A DNA stretch of 50,885 nucleotides from an uncultured Oscillospiraceae bacterium. Lineage in GTDB: Bacteria > Bacillota > Clostridia > Oscillospirales > Oscillospiraceae. The notes under the pieces were generated by a model. It ran no database searches, had not been told where the DNA came from, and was given only the letters and a program-made list of their open reading frames with translations. Positions within the stretch are counted from its first letter, which is position 1, and the number at the start of each line of letters is the position of its first letter. Location: NCBI GenBank assembly GCA_947629245.1, contig CANRDC010000009.1, positions 1 to 50,885 on the forward strand. Direction: 5' to 3'. The position numbers and the translations under genes were made by a program. Positions 22,482-32,123 of the stretch are shown piece after piece.

Positions 22482-23831
22482 ATGAACGGCGACACCTTTG
22501 TGATCGACAAATATATGAACGTCCTGTGTGCGGACGCGGCGGAGCGCTACGCCATCGACCCGGCCTATTTCGCCCGCACCCACCGGGGCCTGCGCAACGA
22601 TGACGGCACCGGCGTGCTGGTGGGCGCCACCCGTATCGGCAGCGTGCTGGGCTACTATATGCAGGACGGGGAACGGGTGCCCATGGATGGGCGGCTTCTG
22701 TACCGGGGCATCTCGGTGGAGGACATCGTCCAGAGCCACTGGGAGGATGGCACCTTCGGCTACGAGGAGGTGGTCTACCTGCTGCTGCTGGGGCGGCTGC
22801 CCAACTGGCGGCAGCTGGAGATGTTCTCCGCCATGCTCTCGGAGGCGCGGCCTCTTCCTCACGGCTTTTTCGACGACATGATATTGAAAAACCCCAGTCC
22901 GGACGTGATGAACGGCCTGGCCCGGAGCGTGCTGGCCCTGTACGCCTACGACCACGACCCCGACGGCCGGTCTGTGGAGAACCTGATGCGCCAGTCGGTG
23001 GGGCTCATCGCCCGGCTGCCGGTGATCGTGGCCCAGACCTACGCCGTCAAGCGGCACGTGTACGAGCAGTCCAGCCTGTACATCCACCACCCCAAGGACG
23101 AGCTGAGCCTGGCGGAGAATTTCCTGCGCATGGCCCGCAAGGATAAGAGCTACACCCCCCTGGAGGCCCGCATTCTGGACCTGATGCTCATTCTCCACGC
23201 CGAGCACGGCGGCGGCAACAACTCCACCTTCGTCTGCCGGGCCATGTCCTCCTCCGGCACGGACACCTACGCCGCCATCGCCGGAGCCATCGGCTCGCTG
23301 AAGGGGCCGCTGCACGGCGGGGCCAACGCCAAGGTGCGCCAGATGCTCTCGGCCATCGGCCAGCGGGTGGACGCGGACAGCTCCGACGACGCCATCCGCG
23401 CCTGTCTGGCGGACGTGCTGGCCGGGCGGCTGGGCGACGGCTCCGGCAAGCTCTACGGCCTGGGCCACGCGGTGTACACCCTGTCCGACCCACGGGCGGT
23501 GGTCATCAAGCGCTACGCCGGGGCCCTGGCCCAGGAGAAGGGCCGCCAGGCGGAGATGGACCTGATGGAGCGCATCGAGCGCATCGGCATCGAGCTGGTG
23601 GCGGAGAAAAAGGGCGCCTGCTGCGCCAACGTGGATTTCTATTCCGGGTTCGTGTACGACATGCTGGGCATCCACCCGGAGCTGTACACCCCCCTGTTCG
23701 CCGTGGCCCGCATCGCGGGCTGGTGCGCCCACCGGATGGAGGAGGTGCTCACCGGCAACCGCATCATGCGCCCGGCCTACCGGGCTGTCAACGAGCCGGG
23801 TGGCTATATCCCTATGCCCCAGCGGCAGTGA
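22482..23831 (+). CDS. gltA: Citrate synthase
   Basis: Condenses acetyl-CoA with oxaloacetate. The 449-residue product has GRLLYRGISVEDIV, the histidine motif LILHAEHGGGNNSTFVCR, the region GSLKGPLHGGANAKV with the second active-site His, GLGHAVYTLSDPRA with the third, and NVDFYSGFVYDMLGIHPELY with the catalytic Asp. RIAGWCAHRMEE follows, the arginine that binds the substrate carboxylate. The N-terminal extension of about 60 residues is normal for this clostridial subgroup of si-type synthases. AAGGAG seven bases upstream fixes the ATG at 22482; an in-frame ATG at 22458 precedes that site. It is divergent from the hydratase-icd pair and has its own terminator. Confidence 0.94.
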   Translation: MNGDTFVIDKYMNVLCADAAERYAIDPAYFARTHRGLRNDDGTGVLVGATRIGSVLGYYMQDGERVPMDGRLLYRGISVEDIVQSHWEDGTFGYEEVVYLLLLGRLPNWRQLEMFSAMLSEARPLPHGFFDDMILKNPSPDVMNGLARSVLALYAYDHDPDGRSVENLMRQSVGLIARLPVIVAQTYAVKRHVYEQSSLYIHHPKDELSLAENFLRMARKDKSYTPLEARILDLMLILHAEHGGGNNSTFVCRAMSSSGTDTYAAIAGAIGSLKGPLHGGANAKVRQMLSAIGQRVDADSSDDAIRACLADVLAGRLGDGSGKLYGLGHAVYTLSDPRAVVIKRYAGALAQEKGRQAEMDLMERIERIGIELVAEKKGACCANVDFYSGFVYDMLGIHPELYTPLFAVARIAGWCAHRMEEVLTGNRIMRPAYRAVNEPGGYIPMPQRQ

Positions 23832-23842
23832 TATTCTCCTTT

Positions 23843-23882
23843 GAAGCAGCAGCGGAGACCGTTTGGCCTCCGCTGCTGCTTC
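23843..23882. terminator. Terminator between citrate synthase and carB
   Basis: GAAGCAGCAGCGGAG and CTCCGCTGCTGCTTC form a perfect 15-bp stem with a 10-base loop, 11 bases after the citrate synthase stop. It can serve the convergent carB transcript too; 23883-23931 holds nothing else. Confidence 0.75.
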
Positions 23883-23931
23883 AACTGTCCTGAGCATAAA
23901 CGCTATATTTATTATCCCGGCTATCCCAGCG

Positions 23932-26900
23932 CTAATACGCAAAGCTGCCGTCGTATACCTTCACGACCGCGCCGGTGAGGATGACGTTTTCGCCGGTATA
24001 GCGGACGGTCAGGTCCCCGCCGGGGAGGACCACCTTGATATCCCGGTCCCGGTCGCAGAAGCCGTTTTCCACCGCCGCCGCCACCGCCGCGCACGCGCCG
24101 GTGCCGCAGGCCAGAGTGGCGCCGATGCCCCGCTCCCAGACCCGCACCCGCAGGGTAGTGCGGTTCACCACATGCACGAACTCCGCGTTGACCCGCTCCG
24201 GGAACAGGGGCGCGTACTCAAAGGCCGGTCCCAGCTTTTCCAGCTCCAGACGCTCCAGAGCGTCCGTGAACACCACACAGTGTGGATTGCCCACGTTGAC
24301 GCAGTTGATCTGCCAGTCCTCGCCGCCGACGCGGGCGGGATAGCAGATCATCCGCTCGCTGTCCGCCGCCGCGGGGATATCCGCCGAGCGCAGACTGACC
24401 TTTCCCATGTCCACGGACACGGAGCTGACCTTCCCGTCTCGGGTAAAGAGATGGGCTGTCTTGATGCCGCTGGCTGTCTCCACGGTGACGCGCTCGCTGT
24501 GGACAAGGCCCTTGTCGTACAGGTACTTCGCCACGCAGCGGACGCTGTTGCCCGCCATACGGCCCTCGCTGCCGTCCCGGTTGAAGCTGCGCATCTTCAC
24601 GTCCGCTATGTCGGACCTCTCCATCAGCACCAGCCCGTCGCTGCCGATGCCGAAGTGGGCGGGGCAGAGGCTGACGCACAGGGATTCGGGGCTCGTGATG
24701 GCCCCGTTAAAATTCTCCACGAAGATATAGTCATTGCCGCAGCTCTGCATCTTGGTAAAGGCCGCGGTACGGCGCTGTTTTCGCATGGCGTTGATGTCCA
24801 CCAGCTCCGTGTTCTCCTGGCTGAAGCGGCTGGCGATCATGTCTGCCAGGGCGTTTGCGGTGTCCAGAGAGGTGAGGCAGGGGATGCCCAGCTGCATGGC
24901 CTTCCGGTGCAGGGCGATATAATCGCCCATGGTGGCGTCCTTGACCGCCCCGGTGTATACGATATAGCAAAGGCGGCCGCTCTCCATGAGCCGGTGTATC
25001 CGGTCGCTCTCGGTGGCGTTGGGCACTTCTGACACCTCCACGCCCAGCGACGCGATAGCCGCCGCCGTGCCGGGGGTGGCGTAGAGCTTCAGACCCAGCT
25101 CATAAAACTGGCGGGCCAGGGTCAGGACCTCCTGATAGTCCCCGGTCTCCACGCTTAAAAGCACGCCCGCGTCCGTCAGAGTCCGGGGCGGGACCTTGAA
25201 TCCGGCGGCGGTGAGTCCCTTGAACATGGCTTCTGCCAGCGTTGCGCCGATGCCCAGCACCTCGCCGGTGGATTTCATCTCCGGACCCAGGATGGAGTTG
25301 GCGTCGTTGAGCTTCTCAAAGGAGAACACCGGTACCTTGACCGCGAAATAGGGCGGCGCGGGCGCGAGGCCCGGCGCATACCCCAGGTCCTTAAGCTTTG
25401 CTCCCAGCATGATCCGGGATGCCAGATCCACCATGGGCACGCCCGTCACCTTGCTGATATAGGGCACTGTCCGGGACGCCCGAGGGTTCACCTCGATGAC
25501 GTACAGCTCCCCGTCGTAGATGAGATACTGGATGTTCACAAGACCCTTGGTGCCCAGGGCCAGGGCCAGCTTCTCCGAGCAGTCGCAGATCCGCTCCAGC
25601 TGCTGGTCGTTCAGGTTGTAGGGCGGATAGACGGCGATGGAGTCGCCGCTGTGCACGCCCGCCCGCTCGATATGCTCCATGACGCCGGGGATGAGCACCT
25701 GCTCTCCGTCGGAGAGCACGTCCACCTCCAGCTCGATGCCGGGCATGTACTTGTCCACCAGCACCGGGTTTTCGATGCCGCCGGACAAAATGGTCTTCAT
25801 GTACCGCTCAGTCTGGGCCCGGTCCCGTGATATGGTCATGTTCTGTCCGCCGATCACATAGCTGGGCCGCAGCAGCACCGGGTAGCCCAGCTCCTCTGCC
25901 GCGCTGAGGGCCTCTTCCAGTCCGTTCACGCCCCGGCCCCTGGGCCTGCTGATGCCGAAGCGCTCCAAAAGCGCGTCGAAGCGGGCCCGGTCCTCCGCCA
26001 TGTCGATGCTGTCGGCGGAGGTGCCCAGGATGGGGATGCCCAGCTTATCCAGAAACTGGGTCAGCTTGATGGCCGTCTGGCCGCCGAAGGCTACTACCAC
26101 TCCGATGGGCTTTTCCACCCGGATGATGTTCAGCACGTCCTCCCGGCACAGGGGCTCAAAATACAGCCGGTCGGCGGTGTCATAGTCGGTGGACACCGTC
26201 TCCGGGTTGTTGTTGACGATGACCACGTCGTAGCCCATCTCCCGCAATGTCCAGACGCAGTGGACAGAGCTGTAGTCGAATTCGATGCCCTGGCCGATGC
26301 GGATGGGACCGGAGCCCAGCACCATCACCACCGGTCTGCCGCTGCGGGGGAAGGACTCCGCCTCGCACTCGGCGTCAAAGCCGGAATAGAAATAGGGCGT
26401 CTCCGCGTCAAACTCCGCGCCGCAGGTGTCCACCATCTTGTAGCGCATGGGCATGCCTGGGGTCTTTTCCGCGCCGCTCAGACGGCACAGGGCCTCATCC
26501 GTATAGCCCAGGAGCTTGCCCTCCCGGTAGTTATCCGCCGTTAGGCCGTCCCGGACCAGCTCCCGCTCGAATCGGGCGAGATTTGCGATCTTATACAAAA
26601 ACCACTTGTCGATCTTGGTGATATCGTGGATCTCCTCCACGCTCACGCCGGTCTTTAGGGCCTCGAAAACGGTGAACAGCCGCCGGTCGTTCTGCTCCGC
26701 CAGCCGCTCCCGGACCGGGGCGGCGGACAGGGGAGGGGCGTTCAGGGTGTCCAGGGATATCTCCGCGCCCCGGACGGCTTTCATGAGGGCCATCTCAAAG
26801 CCGGAGGCGATGGCCATGACCTCCCCGGTGGCCTTCATCTGGGTGCCCAGCTGGCGGCTGGAGCCGGAGAACTTGTCAAAGGGCCACTTGGGCAGCTTGA

Positions 26901-27963
26901 CCACCACATAGTCCAGCGCGGGCTCAAAGCAGGCGCAGGTCTTGCCGGTGACCTCGTTTTTTACCTCGTCCAGGGTGTAGCCCAGAGCGATCTTGCAGCT
27001 CAGCTTGGCGATGGGATAGCCCGTGGCCTTGCTGGCCAGGGCCGAGGACCGGGAGACACGGGGGTTGACCTCGATGACGGCGTATTCAAAGCTGTCCGGG
27101 TTCAAAGCGAATTGGCAGTTGCAGCCGCCCTCGATGCCGATGGCCGTGATGATGTCCAGGGCCGCCGTGCGCAGCATCTGGTATTCCTTGTCGCTGAGGG
27201 TCAGGGCGGGCGCCACCACGATGGAGTCGCCGGTGTGGATGCCTACCGGGTCCAGGTTCTCCATGGAGCAGACGGCGATCACGTTGCCCGCTCCGTCCCG
27301 CATGGTCTCGAACTCGATCTCCTTCCAGCCGGAGATGCACCGCTCCACCAGGACCTGACTGATAGGGGACAGATCCAGGCCGCTTCTGGCGATGAGCCGC
27401 AGTTCCGCCTCGTCCTTGGCGATACCGCCGCCGGTGCCGCCCAGGGTATAGGCCGGGCGGACGATCACCGGATAGCCGATCTCCCCGGCGATGGCCAGAG
27501 CGCCCTCCAGATCCGTGGCCGTGGCGGAGGGGATCACCGGCTGGCCGATGGCCTTCAGCGTCTCGCGGAACATCTCCCGGTCCTCGGCCTTCTCGATGGC
27601 CTCGATGGACGAGCCCAGAAGACGGACGCCGTATTTTTCCAACGTCCCGTCCCGGCTCAGCTGCATGGCGATGGTCAGGCCGGTCTGGCCGCCCAGACCC
27701 GCCAAAAGTCCGTCCGGCCGCTCCTTGGCGATGATACGGCGGACCGTGGCGGCGGTGAGGGGCTCCAGATAGATCTCATCGGCCAGATCCTTGTCGGTCA
27801 TGATGGTGGCCGGGTTGGAGTTGACCAGCACGGTGTTGATCCCCTCCTGCCGCAGGACCCGGCAGGCCTGTGCGCCGGCGTAGTCGAACTCCGCGGCCTG
27901 GCCGATCACGATAGGGCCGGAGCCGATGACCAATACTTTCCGTATGCCGCTGTCCTTAGGCAT
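23932..27963 (-). CDS. carB: Carbamoyl-phosphate synthase large chain fused to a diaminopimelate epimerase domain
   Basis: One uninterrupted 1343-codon frame. Residues 1 to about 1065 are a complete CarB: two ATP-grasp halves (GSGPIVIGQAAEFDYAG near 14 and GSGPIRIGQGIEFDYSS near 550, with VNPRVSRSSALASKATG and VNPRASRTVPYISKVTG) and a C-terminal MGS-like allosteric domain. Residues 1072-1343 are a complete DapF-type domain starting MQSCGNDYIF, with GNPHCVVF and the second catalytic cysteine in ERGIGATLACGTGA (Cys1286). The first catalytic cysteine position, normally M-C-G-N, reads M-A-G-N (Ala1137). CarB makes carbamoyl phosphate for arginine and pyrimidines; the role of the altered epimerase domain is unknown. 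Start overlaps carA by 8 bases; GGGAGGG precedes the ATG. Confidence 0.95.
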   Translation of the reverse strand: MPKDSGIRKVLVIGSGPIVIGQAAEFDYAGAQACRVLRQEGINTVLVNSNPATIMTDKDLADEIYLEPLTAATVRRIIAKERPDGLLAGLGGQTGLTIAMQLSRDGTLEKYGVRLLGSSIEAIEKAEDREMFRETLKAIGQPVIPSATATDLEGALAIAGEIGYPVIVRPAYTLGGTGGGIAKDEAELRLIARSGLDLSPISQVLVERCISGWKEIEFETMRDGAGNVIAVCSMENLDPVGIHTGDSIVVAPALTLSDKEYQMLRTAALDIITAIGIEGGCNCQFALNPDSFEYAVIEVNPRVSRSSALASKATGYPIAKLSCKIALGYTLDEVKNEVTGKTCACFEPALDYVVVKLPKWPFDKFSGSSRQLGTQMKATGEVMAIASGFEMALMKAVRGAEISLDTLNAPPLSAAPVRERLAEQNDRRLFTVFEALKTGVSVEEIHDITKIDKWFLYKIANLARFERELVRDGLTADNYREGKLLGYTDEALCRLSGAEKTPGMPMRYKMVDTCGAEFDAETPYFYSGFDAECEAESFPRSGRPVVMVLGSGPIRIGQGIEFDYSSVHCVWTLREMGYDVVIVNNNPETVSTDYDTADRLYFEPLCREDVLNIIRVEKPIGVVVAFGGQTAIKLTQFLDKLGIPILGTSADSIDMAEDRARFDALLERFGISRPRGRGVNGLEEALSAAEELGYPVLLRPSYVIGGQNMTISRDRAQTERYMKTILSGGIENPVLVDKYMPGIELEVDVLSDGEQVLIPGVMEHIERAGVHSGDSIAVYPPYNLNDQQLERICDCSEKLALALGTKGLVNIQYLIYDGELYVIEVNPRASRTVPYISKVTGVPMVDLASRIMLGAKLKDLGYAPGLAPAPPYFAVKVPVFSFEKLNDANSILGPEMKSTGEVLGIGATLAEAMFKGLTAAGFKVPPRTLTDAGVLLSVETGDYQEVLTLARQFYELGLKLYATPGTAAAIASLGVEVSEVPNATESDRIHRLMESGRLCYIVYTGAVKDATMGDYIALHRKAMQLGIPCLTSLDTANALADMIASRFSQENTELVDINAMRKQRRTAAFTKMQSCGNDYIFVENFNGAITSPESLCVSLCPAHFGIGSDGLVLMERSDIADVKMRSFNRDGSEGRMAGNSVRCVAKYLYDKGLVHSERVTVETASGIKTAHLFTRDGKVSSVSVDMGKVSLRSADIPAAADSERMICYPARVGGEDWQINCVNVGNPHCVVFTDALERLELEKLGPAFEYAPLFPERVNAEFVHVVNRTTLRVRVWERGIGATLACGTGACAAVAAAVENGFCDRDRDIKVVLPGGDLTVRYTGENVILTGAVVKVYDGSFAY

Positions 27964-29029
27964 GCCCGTTCCCTCCCATCATCATGGCCAGAAACCGGTC
28001 GAAGAGAAATTCCGTATCGTGGGGCCCGCCGCTGGCCTCCGGGTGGAACTGGACGGTGAAGCAGTTGAGGTCCGGGTAATCCAGGCCCTCGCAGCTGCCG
28101 TCGTTGGCGTTGACGTAGCTGAGCTCCGCCAGAGCCTCCATGCTCTCGCTGCGCACGGCGTAGCCATGGTTCTGGCTGGTGATGTAGCAGCGGCCGGTGG
28201 CGAGGCAGCGGACGGGCTGGTTGGCGCCCCGGTGGCCGTACTTGAGTTTGACCGTCTCGCCGCCCGCGGCCAGGGCCGTGAGCTGATGCCCCAGGCAGAT
28301 GCCGAAGATGGGGAGAGCGCCCAGGAGCTTTTTGAGCTGTTCGACGCAGTAGACGTTCTCCGCCGGATCGCCGGGGCCGTTGGACAGCATGAGCCCGTCC
28401 GGATGAAGCGCCAGCACATCCTCCGCCGGAGTATCATAGGGCAGCACCGTCACCCGGCAGCCCCGCTTCGTGAGATTGCGGACGATGTTCCCCTTGGCGC
28501 CGTAGTCCAGCAGGGCCACGGAGAATCTCTCCTGCCCCTGGGCGGGGATAACGGAGGCGGCGCGGCAGCTGGCGGCCGCCACCGCGTTTTTGACCGCGTA
28601 AGCGGCGATGTCGCTCCGGTCGGCCGGGACCGCCGAGCAGATCTTGGCGTTCATGACCCCCTGGGTCCGGATCATTTTCGCCACGGCACGGGTGTCGACG
28701 CCGCAGATGCCGGGCACGCCCCGGTCCTTCAAAAACCGGTCCAGCTCGTACTGGCAGCGGAAATTGGAGGGCTGCTCGCACAGCTCCCGGACCACATAGC
28801 CCCTGGCGAGGCACTGGCCCTCGAAATCCGACTCGATGACGCCGTAGTTGCCGATGAGGGGAAAGGTCTGCAGGATGATCTGCCCGGCATAGCTGGGGTC
28901 GGTCAGTGTCTCCAGATAGCCCTCCATGCCGGTGGTGAACACCAGCTCTCCCAGGCCGTCGCCGTCCGCGCCGATGCGTCGGCCCTCGAACACGGCGCCG
29001 TTATTCAGTACAAGATAGGCTTTTCCCAT
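27956..29029 (-). CDS. carA: Carbamoyl-phosphate synthase small (glutaminase) chain
   Basis: CarA hydrolyses glutamine and channels ammonia to CarB. The 357-residue product has the N-terminal CPSase_sm domain (VFEGRRIGADGDGLGELVFT, TTGMEGYLETLTDPSYAGQI) and the class I glutaminase domain with nucleophile elbow FGICLGHQLTALAAGG, SQNHGYAV and the His-Glu pair QFHPEASGGP. Length is normal. It lies 18 bases after argF and overlaps carB by 8 bases, placing carAB at the end of the arginine operon rather than in a pyrimidine operon. AGGGA lies shortly before the ATG. This carAB may serve both pathways if no second copy exists elsewhere. Confidence 0.97.
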   Translation of the reverse strand: MGKAYLVLNNGAVFEGRRIGADGDGLGELVFTTGMEGYLETLTDPSYAGQIILQTFPLIGNYGVIESDFEGQCLARGYVVRELCEQPSNFRCQYELDRFLKDRGVPGICGVDTRAVAKMIRTQGVMNAKICSAVPADRSDIAAYAVKNAVAAASCRAASVIPAQGQERFSVALLDYGAKGNIVRNLTKRGCRVTVLPYDTPAEDVLALHPDGLMLSNGPGDPAENVYCVEQLKKLLGALPIFGICLGHQLTALAAGGETVKLKYGHRGANQPVRCLATGRCYITSQNHGYAVRSESMEALAELSYVNANDGSCEGLDYPDLNCFTVQFHPEASGGPHDTEFLFDRFLAMMMGGNGHA

Positions 29030-29047
29030 GCGTGTCCCTGACTTCTC

Positions 29048-30052
29048 TTATACAAGGGTGGCCGCCATGACGGCCTTGATGGTGTGCATCCTGTTCTCGG
29101 CCTCGTCGAAGACGATGGACTGGGGCCCCTCGAACACACCGTCAGAGACCTCCATGCAGTCCAGGCCGAATTTCTCGTGGATATCCCCGCCGATCTGCGT
29201 CTGCAGGTCGTGGAAGGCGGGCAGGCAGTGCATGAACCGGCACTGGGACCCCGCCTGGGCCATGAGGGCCTCGTCGACCCGGTAGGGGCGCAGGTCCTGT
29301 ATCCGCTGGGCCCAGACCTCCTCCGGCTCGCCCATGGACACCCACACGTCGGTATACAGCACGTCCGCGTCCTTCACGGCGGCCATGGGGTCCGTCTCAA
29401 AGGCCAGCTCCGCGCCGGTTTGGGCGGCGATGGCGCGGCATTGGGCCACAAGCGCTCCGTCCGGGAAATAGGCCTCCGGGGCGCAGGCGGTAAAGCGCAT
29501 ACCCATCTTGGCGCAGCCCACCATGAGGGAGTTGCCCATATTGTAACGGGCGTCCCCCAGATAGACGAGCTTCCGCCCGGCCAGGGAGCCGAAGTGCTCC
29601 CGGATGGTGAGAAAGTCAGCCAGGATCTGGGTGGGATGGGACTCGTTGGTCAGGCCGTTCCAGACGGGCACGCCAGCATAGGCGGCCAGCGCCTCCACCC
29701 GCTCCTGGCCGAAGCCCCGGTACTCGATCCCGTCAAAGATGCGGCCCAGGACCCGTGCCGTGTCGGCGATGCTCTCCTTTTTCCCAAGCTGAGAGGACTT
29801 CGGGTCCAGATACACGGCCGTCATCCCCAGATCGGCGGCGGCCACCTCAAAGCTGCACCGGGTGCGGGTGCTGGTCTTCTCAAAGACCAGCGCTATATTT
29901 TTGCCTGGGCAGAGGCGGTGGGCCACGCCCTTTTTCTTCTCGTCCTTCAGCCGGGCCGAAAGATCCAGCAGCGCGGCGATCTCCGCGGGGCTGCAGTCCA
30001 GCAGCTTCAGAAAGCTGCGGCCCTTGAGCTCGATATTTCCGTTCAGCTTCAT
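29048..30052 (-). CDS. argF: Ornithine carbamoyltransferase
   Basis: Transfers the carbamoyl group from carbamoyl phosphate to ornithine to form citrulline. In 334 residues are visible: the carbamoyl-phosphate loop [15 protein letters not shown] (STRTR), [14 protein letters not shown] with the HPTQ motif, [23 protein letters not shown] and the ornithine-binding HCLP in [10 protein letters not shown]. Length matches anabolic enzymes. AGGAGGAG precedes the ATG. The gene lies directly before carA, which makes its substrate, and 13 bases after argD. Its position in a biosynthetic cluster argues against a catabolic (arcB) role. Confidence 0.97.
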   Translation of the reverse strand: MKLNGNIELKGRSFLKLLDCSPAEIAALLDLSARLKDEKKKGVAHRLCPGKNIALVFEKTSTRTRCSFEVAAADLGMTAVYLDPKSSQLGKKESIADTARVLGRIFDGIEYRGFGQERVEALAAYAGVPVWNGLTNESHPTQILADFLTIREHFGSLAGRKLVYLGDARYNMGNSLMVGCAKMGMRFTACAPEAYFPDGALVAQCRAIAAQTGAELAFETDPMAAVKDADVLYTDVWVSMGEPEEVWAQRIQDLRPYRVDEALMAQAGSQCRFMHCLPAFHDLQTQIGGDIHEKFGLDCMEVSDGVFEGPQSIVFDEAENRMHTIKAVMAATLV

Positions 30053-30065
30053 CCCTGTCTCCTCC

Positions 30066-31232
30066 TCAGACCAACTCTTCCTTTATGCGTGACACCGCCT
30101 GCATCAGCAGCTCCTCCGGGATGTTCAGCGCTGGCAGGAGCCGTATTTTGTCCTTGGCTGTGAGGCACAGTACGCCCTTGCCGATCAGCGCCCGGACAAC
30201 GTCCCCTGCCGCCTTTTCGGCGGGTTTTATGCCGATCATCAGGCCCAGTCCGGTGACAGCCTCCACCCCCGGCGCGCCCTCCAGGGCCTGACGGACCAGG
30301 TCCCCCTTGCGGGCCACCGACCCAAGAAACGCCTCGTCCAGCCGCCCGATGACGCTCAGCGCGCCCGCGCAGCAGACCGGGTTGCCCCCAAAGGTGGAGC
30401 CGTGGTCCCCGCTGCCCAGGACATATTCCACTTTTTCCCCCAGCAGCGCCGCCCCCAGGGGCAGACCGCCGCCCAGGCCCTTGGCCGTGGAGACCACGTC
30501 CGGCGTCACGCCGTAGTGCATATAGGAATAGAGCTTGCCCGTGCGGCCGTTGCCGGTCTGGACCTCGTCCACCATGAACACGATGTCCTCCTGCTCGCAG
30601 AAGGCGGCCACGGCCTGGACATATCCCTTATCCAGCACGTGTACGCCGCCCTCGCCCTGCACGCACTCGATGAGCACGCCCGCCGCCTTGTTTTGCAGCG
30701 CCGCGGCCTTCAAAGCTTCCATGTCGTTGGCGGGTACATGCACAAAGCCGGGGGTCAGGGGTTGGAAGAGCGCGTGGAAATGGTCCTGGCCGGTGGCGGC
30801 CAGGGTGGTCAGGGTCCGGCCGTGGAAGCTGTTTTCCAGGGTGACGATGGTATAGTGGTCCGGGCCCTTCTTCTCGGCGGCGTACTTCCGGGCGGCCTTC
30901 ACGGCGCATTCGTTGGCCTCGGCGCCGGAATTGCCGAAAAAGACCTTCTTCATCCCGGTCCTCTCGCACAGAAGCTGGGCAAGCCGCGCGCAGGGCTCGG
31001 TGTAGTAGAGGTTGGACATGTGCTGCACCTTGTCCAGCTGCTCCGTGACCGCCGCCCTCCAGGCGTCGTCCGCCACGCCGAAGGCGGTCACGCCGATGCC
31101 GCTGCCCAGGTCGATATACTCCCGGCCCGTCTCGTCATAGACAAGAGAGCCCTTCCCGCGGACGATCTCCACCGGGAACCGGGCGTACGTATTGGCTACA
31201 TATTTTTTGTCGATCGCTTTTAAATCAGGCAT
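30066..31232 (-). CDS. argD: Acetylornithine aminotransferase
   Basis: A class III PLP aminotransferase that converts N-acetylglutamate semialdehyde to N-acetylornithine with glutamate as donor. Features in 388 residues: [33 protein letters not shown] (phosphate loop), [32 protein letters not shown] with the aspartate that contacts the ring nitrogen, and the PLP lysine in [25 protein letters not shown] follows. Its ATG overlaps the argB stop by 8 bases (ATGCCTGA), so it is translationally coupled. It may also act in lysine synthesis as succinyl-DAP aminotransferase, as ArgD does in some bacteria. Confidence 0.96.
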   Translation of the reverse strand: MPDLKAIDKKYVANTYARFPVEIVRGKGSLVYDETGREYIDLGSGIGVTAFGVADDAWRAAVTEQLDKVQHMSNLYYTEPCARLAQLLCERTGMKKVFFGNSGAEANECAVKAARKYAAEKKGPDHYTIVTLENSFHGRTLTTLAATGQDHFHALFQPLTPGFVHVPANDMEALKAAALQNKAAGVLIECVQGEGGVHVLDKGYVQAVAAFCEQEDIVFMVDEVQTGNGRTGKLYSYMHYGVTPDVVSTAKGLGGGLPLGAALLGEKVEYVLGSGDHGSTFGGNPVCCAGALSVIGRLDEAFLGSVARKGDLVRQALEGAPGVEAVTGLGLMIGIKPAEKAAGDVVRALIGKGVLCLTAKDKIRLLPALNIPEELLMQAVSRIKEELV

Positions 31233-32106
31233 CTTCTTCCTCTCCTTTTACGACCATGGTCCCGGCGCCCTCGTCGGTCAAAAGCTCCATCAGGATGGAG
31301 TGAGGCACGCGCCCGTCCATGATGATAACGCTCTCCACGCCCCGGTAGATGGCGTCGATGCAGCAGTCCACCTTGGGGATCATCCCCCCGGTGATCACGT
31401 CCTGCCGGAACAGCTCCGTGGCCTGCCGGATCGTAAGGCGGTCCACCAGCGTCTCGGGCCGGTCCTTGTCCAGCAGGACACCGGCGATGTCTGTCATCAG
31501 GATCAGCCGGTGAGCGTGCAGGGCCCCGGCGATGCAGGCCGCCGCCGTGTCCCCGTTGATGTTGTAGACGCCGCCTGCCTCGTCACGGCCCACAGTGGAG
31601 ACGACAGGGATATAGCCCTTTTCCAGAAGATCCATGACCGGTCGGATGTCCACCCCTTCGATGCTGCCCACATAGCCCAGCTGGGGATTTTTCATTTTGG
31701 CCCGGATGAGGCCGCCGTCCACACCGGACAGGCCCATGGCCCGGCCGCCCTTGACCTCCAGCAGATTCACGAGGGATTTGTTGACCTTACCCGCCAGGAC
31801 CATCTGTACGATGTCCATGGTCTCCTGGTCCGTGACCCGCAGGCCGTTCACGAACTGGGGTTCCTTCCCGAGCCTGGCCATCATCTCGCTGATCTCCGGA
31901 CCGCCGCCGTGGACCAGCACCACCTTTACGCCCACCAGGCTCAGAAGGACGATATCCTCCATCACCTGCTGCTTGAGCTGTTCGTTCACCATGGCGTTCC
32001 CGCCGTATTTGACCACGACGATCTGGCCGTTATACTGTTTGATATAGGGAAGGGCCTGGGTGAGCACCTGGGCCCGCTGGGCATTTGAAAACTGCAGTTG
32101 TTCCAT
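31225..32106 (-). CDS. argB: Acetylglutamate kinase
   Basis: Phosphorylates N-acetylglutamate, usually the feedback-controlled step of arginine synthesis in organisms with cyclic acetyl recycling. The 293-residue product has the amino acid kinase fold: VVVKYGGNAM, VLVHGGGPEIS, EPQFVNGLRVTD, YNINGDTAAACIAGAL, LMTDIAGVL and GGMIPKVDCCIDAI. A basic/aromatic N-terminal helix (FSNAQRAQVLTQALPYI) matches the arginine-sensitive hexameric type, in which that helix links dimers. GGAG lies six bases before the ATG at 32106; ATG codons at 32118 and 32121 overlap or precede that site and were not used. It starts 17 bases after argJ. Confidence 0.95.
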   Translation of the reverse strand: MEQLQFSNAQRAQVLTQALPYIKQYNGQIVVVKYGGNAMVNEQLKQQVMEDIVLLSLVGVKVVLVHGGGPEISEMMARLGKEPQFVNGLRVTDQETMDIVQMVLAGKVNKSLVNLLEVKGGRAMGLSGVDGGLIRAKMKNPQLGYVGSIEGVDIRPVMDLLEKGYIPVVSTVGRDEAGGVYNINGDTAAACIAGALHAHRLILMTDIAGVLLDKDRPETLVDRLTIRQATELFRQDVITGGMIPKVDCCIDAIYRGVESVIIMDGRVPHSILMELLTDEGAGTMVVKGEEEDA

Positions 32107-32123
32107 CGGCTTCTCCATCATTA

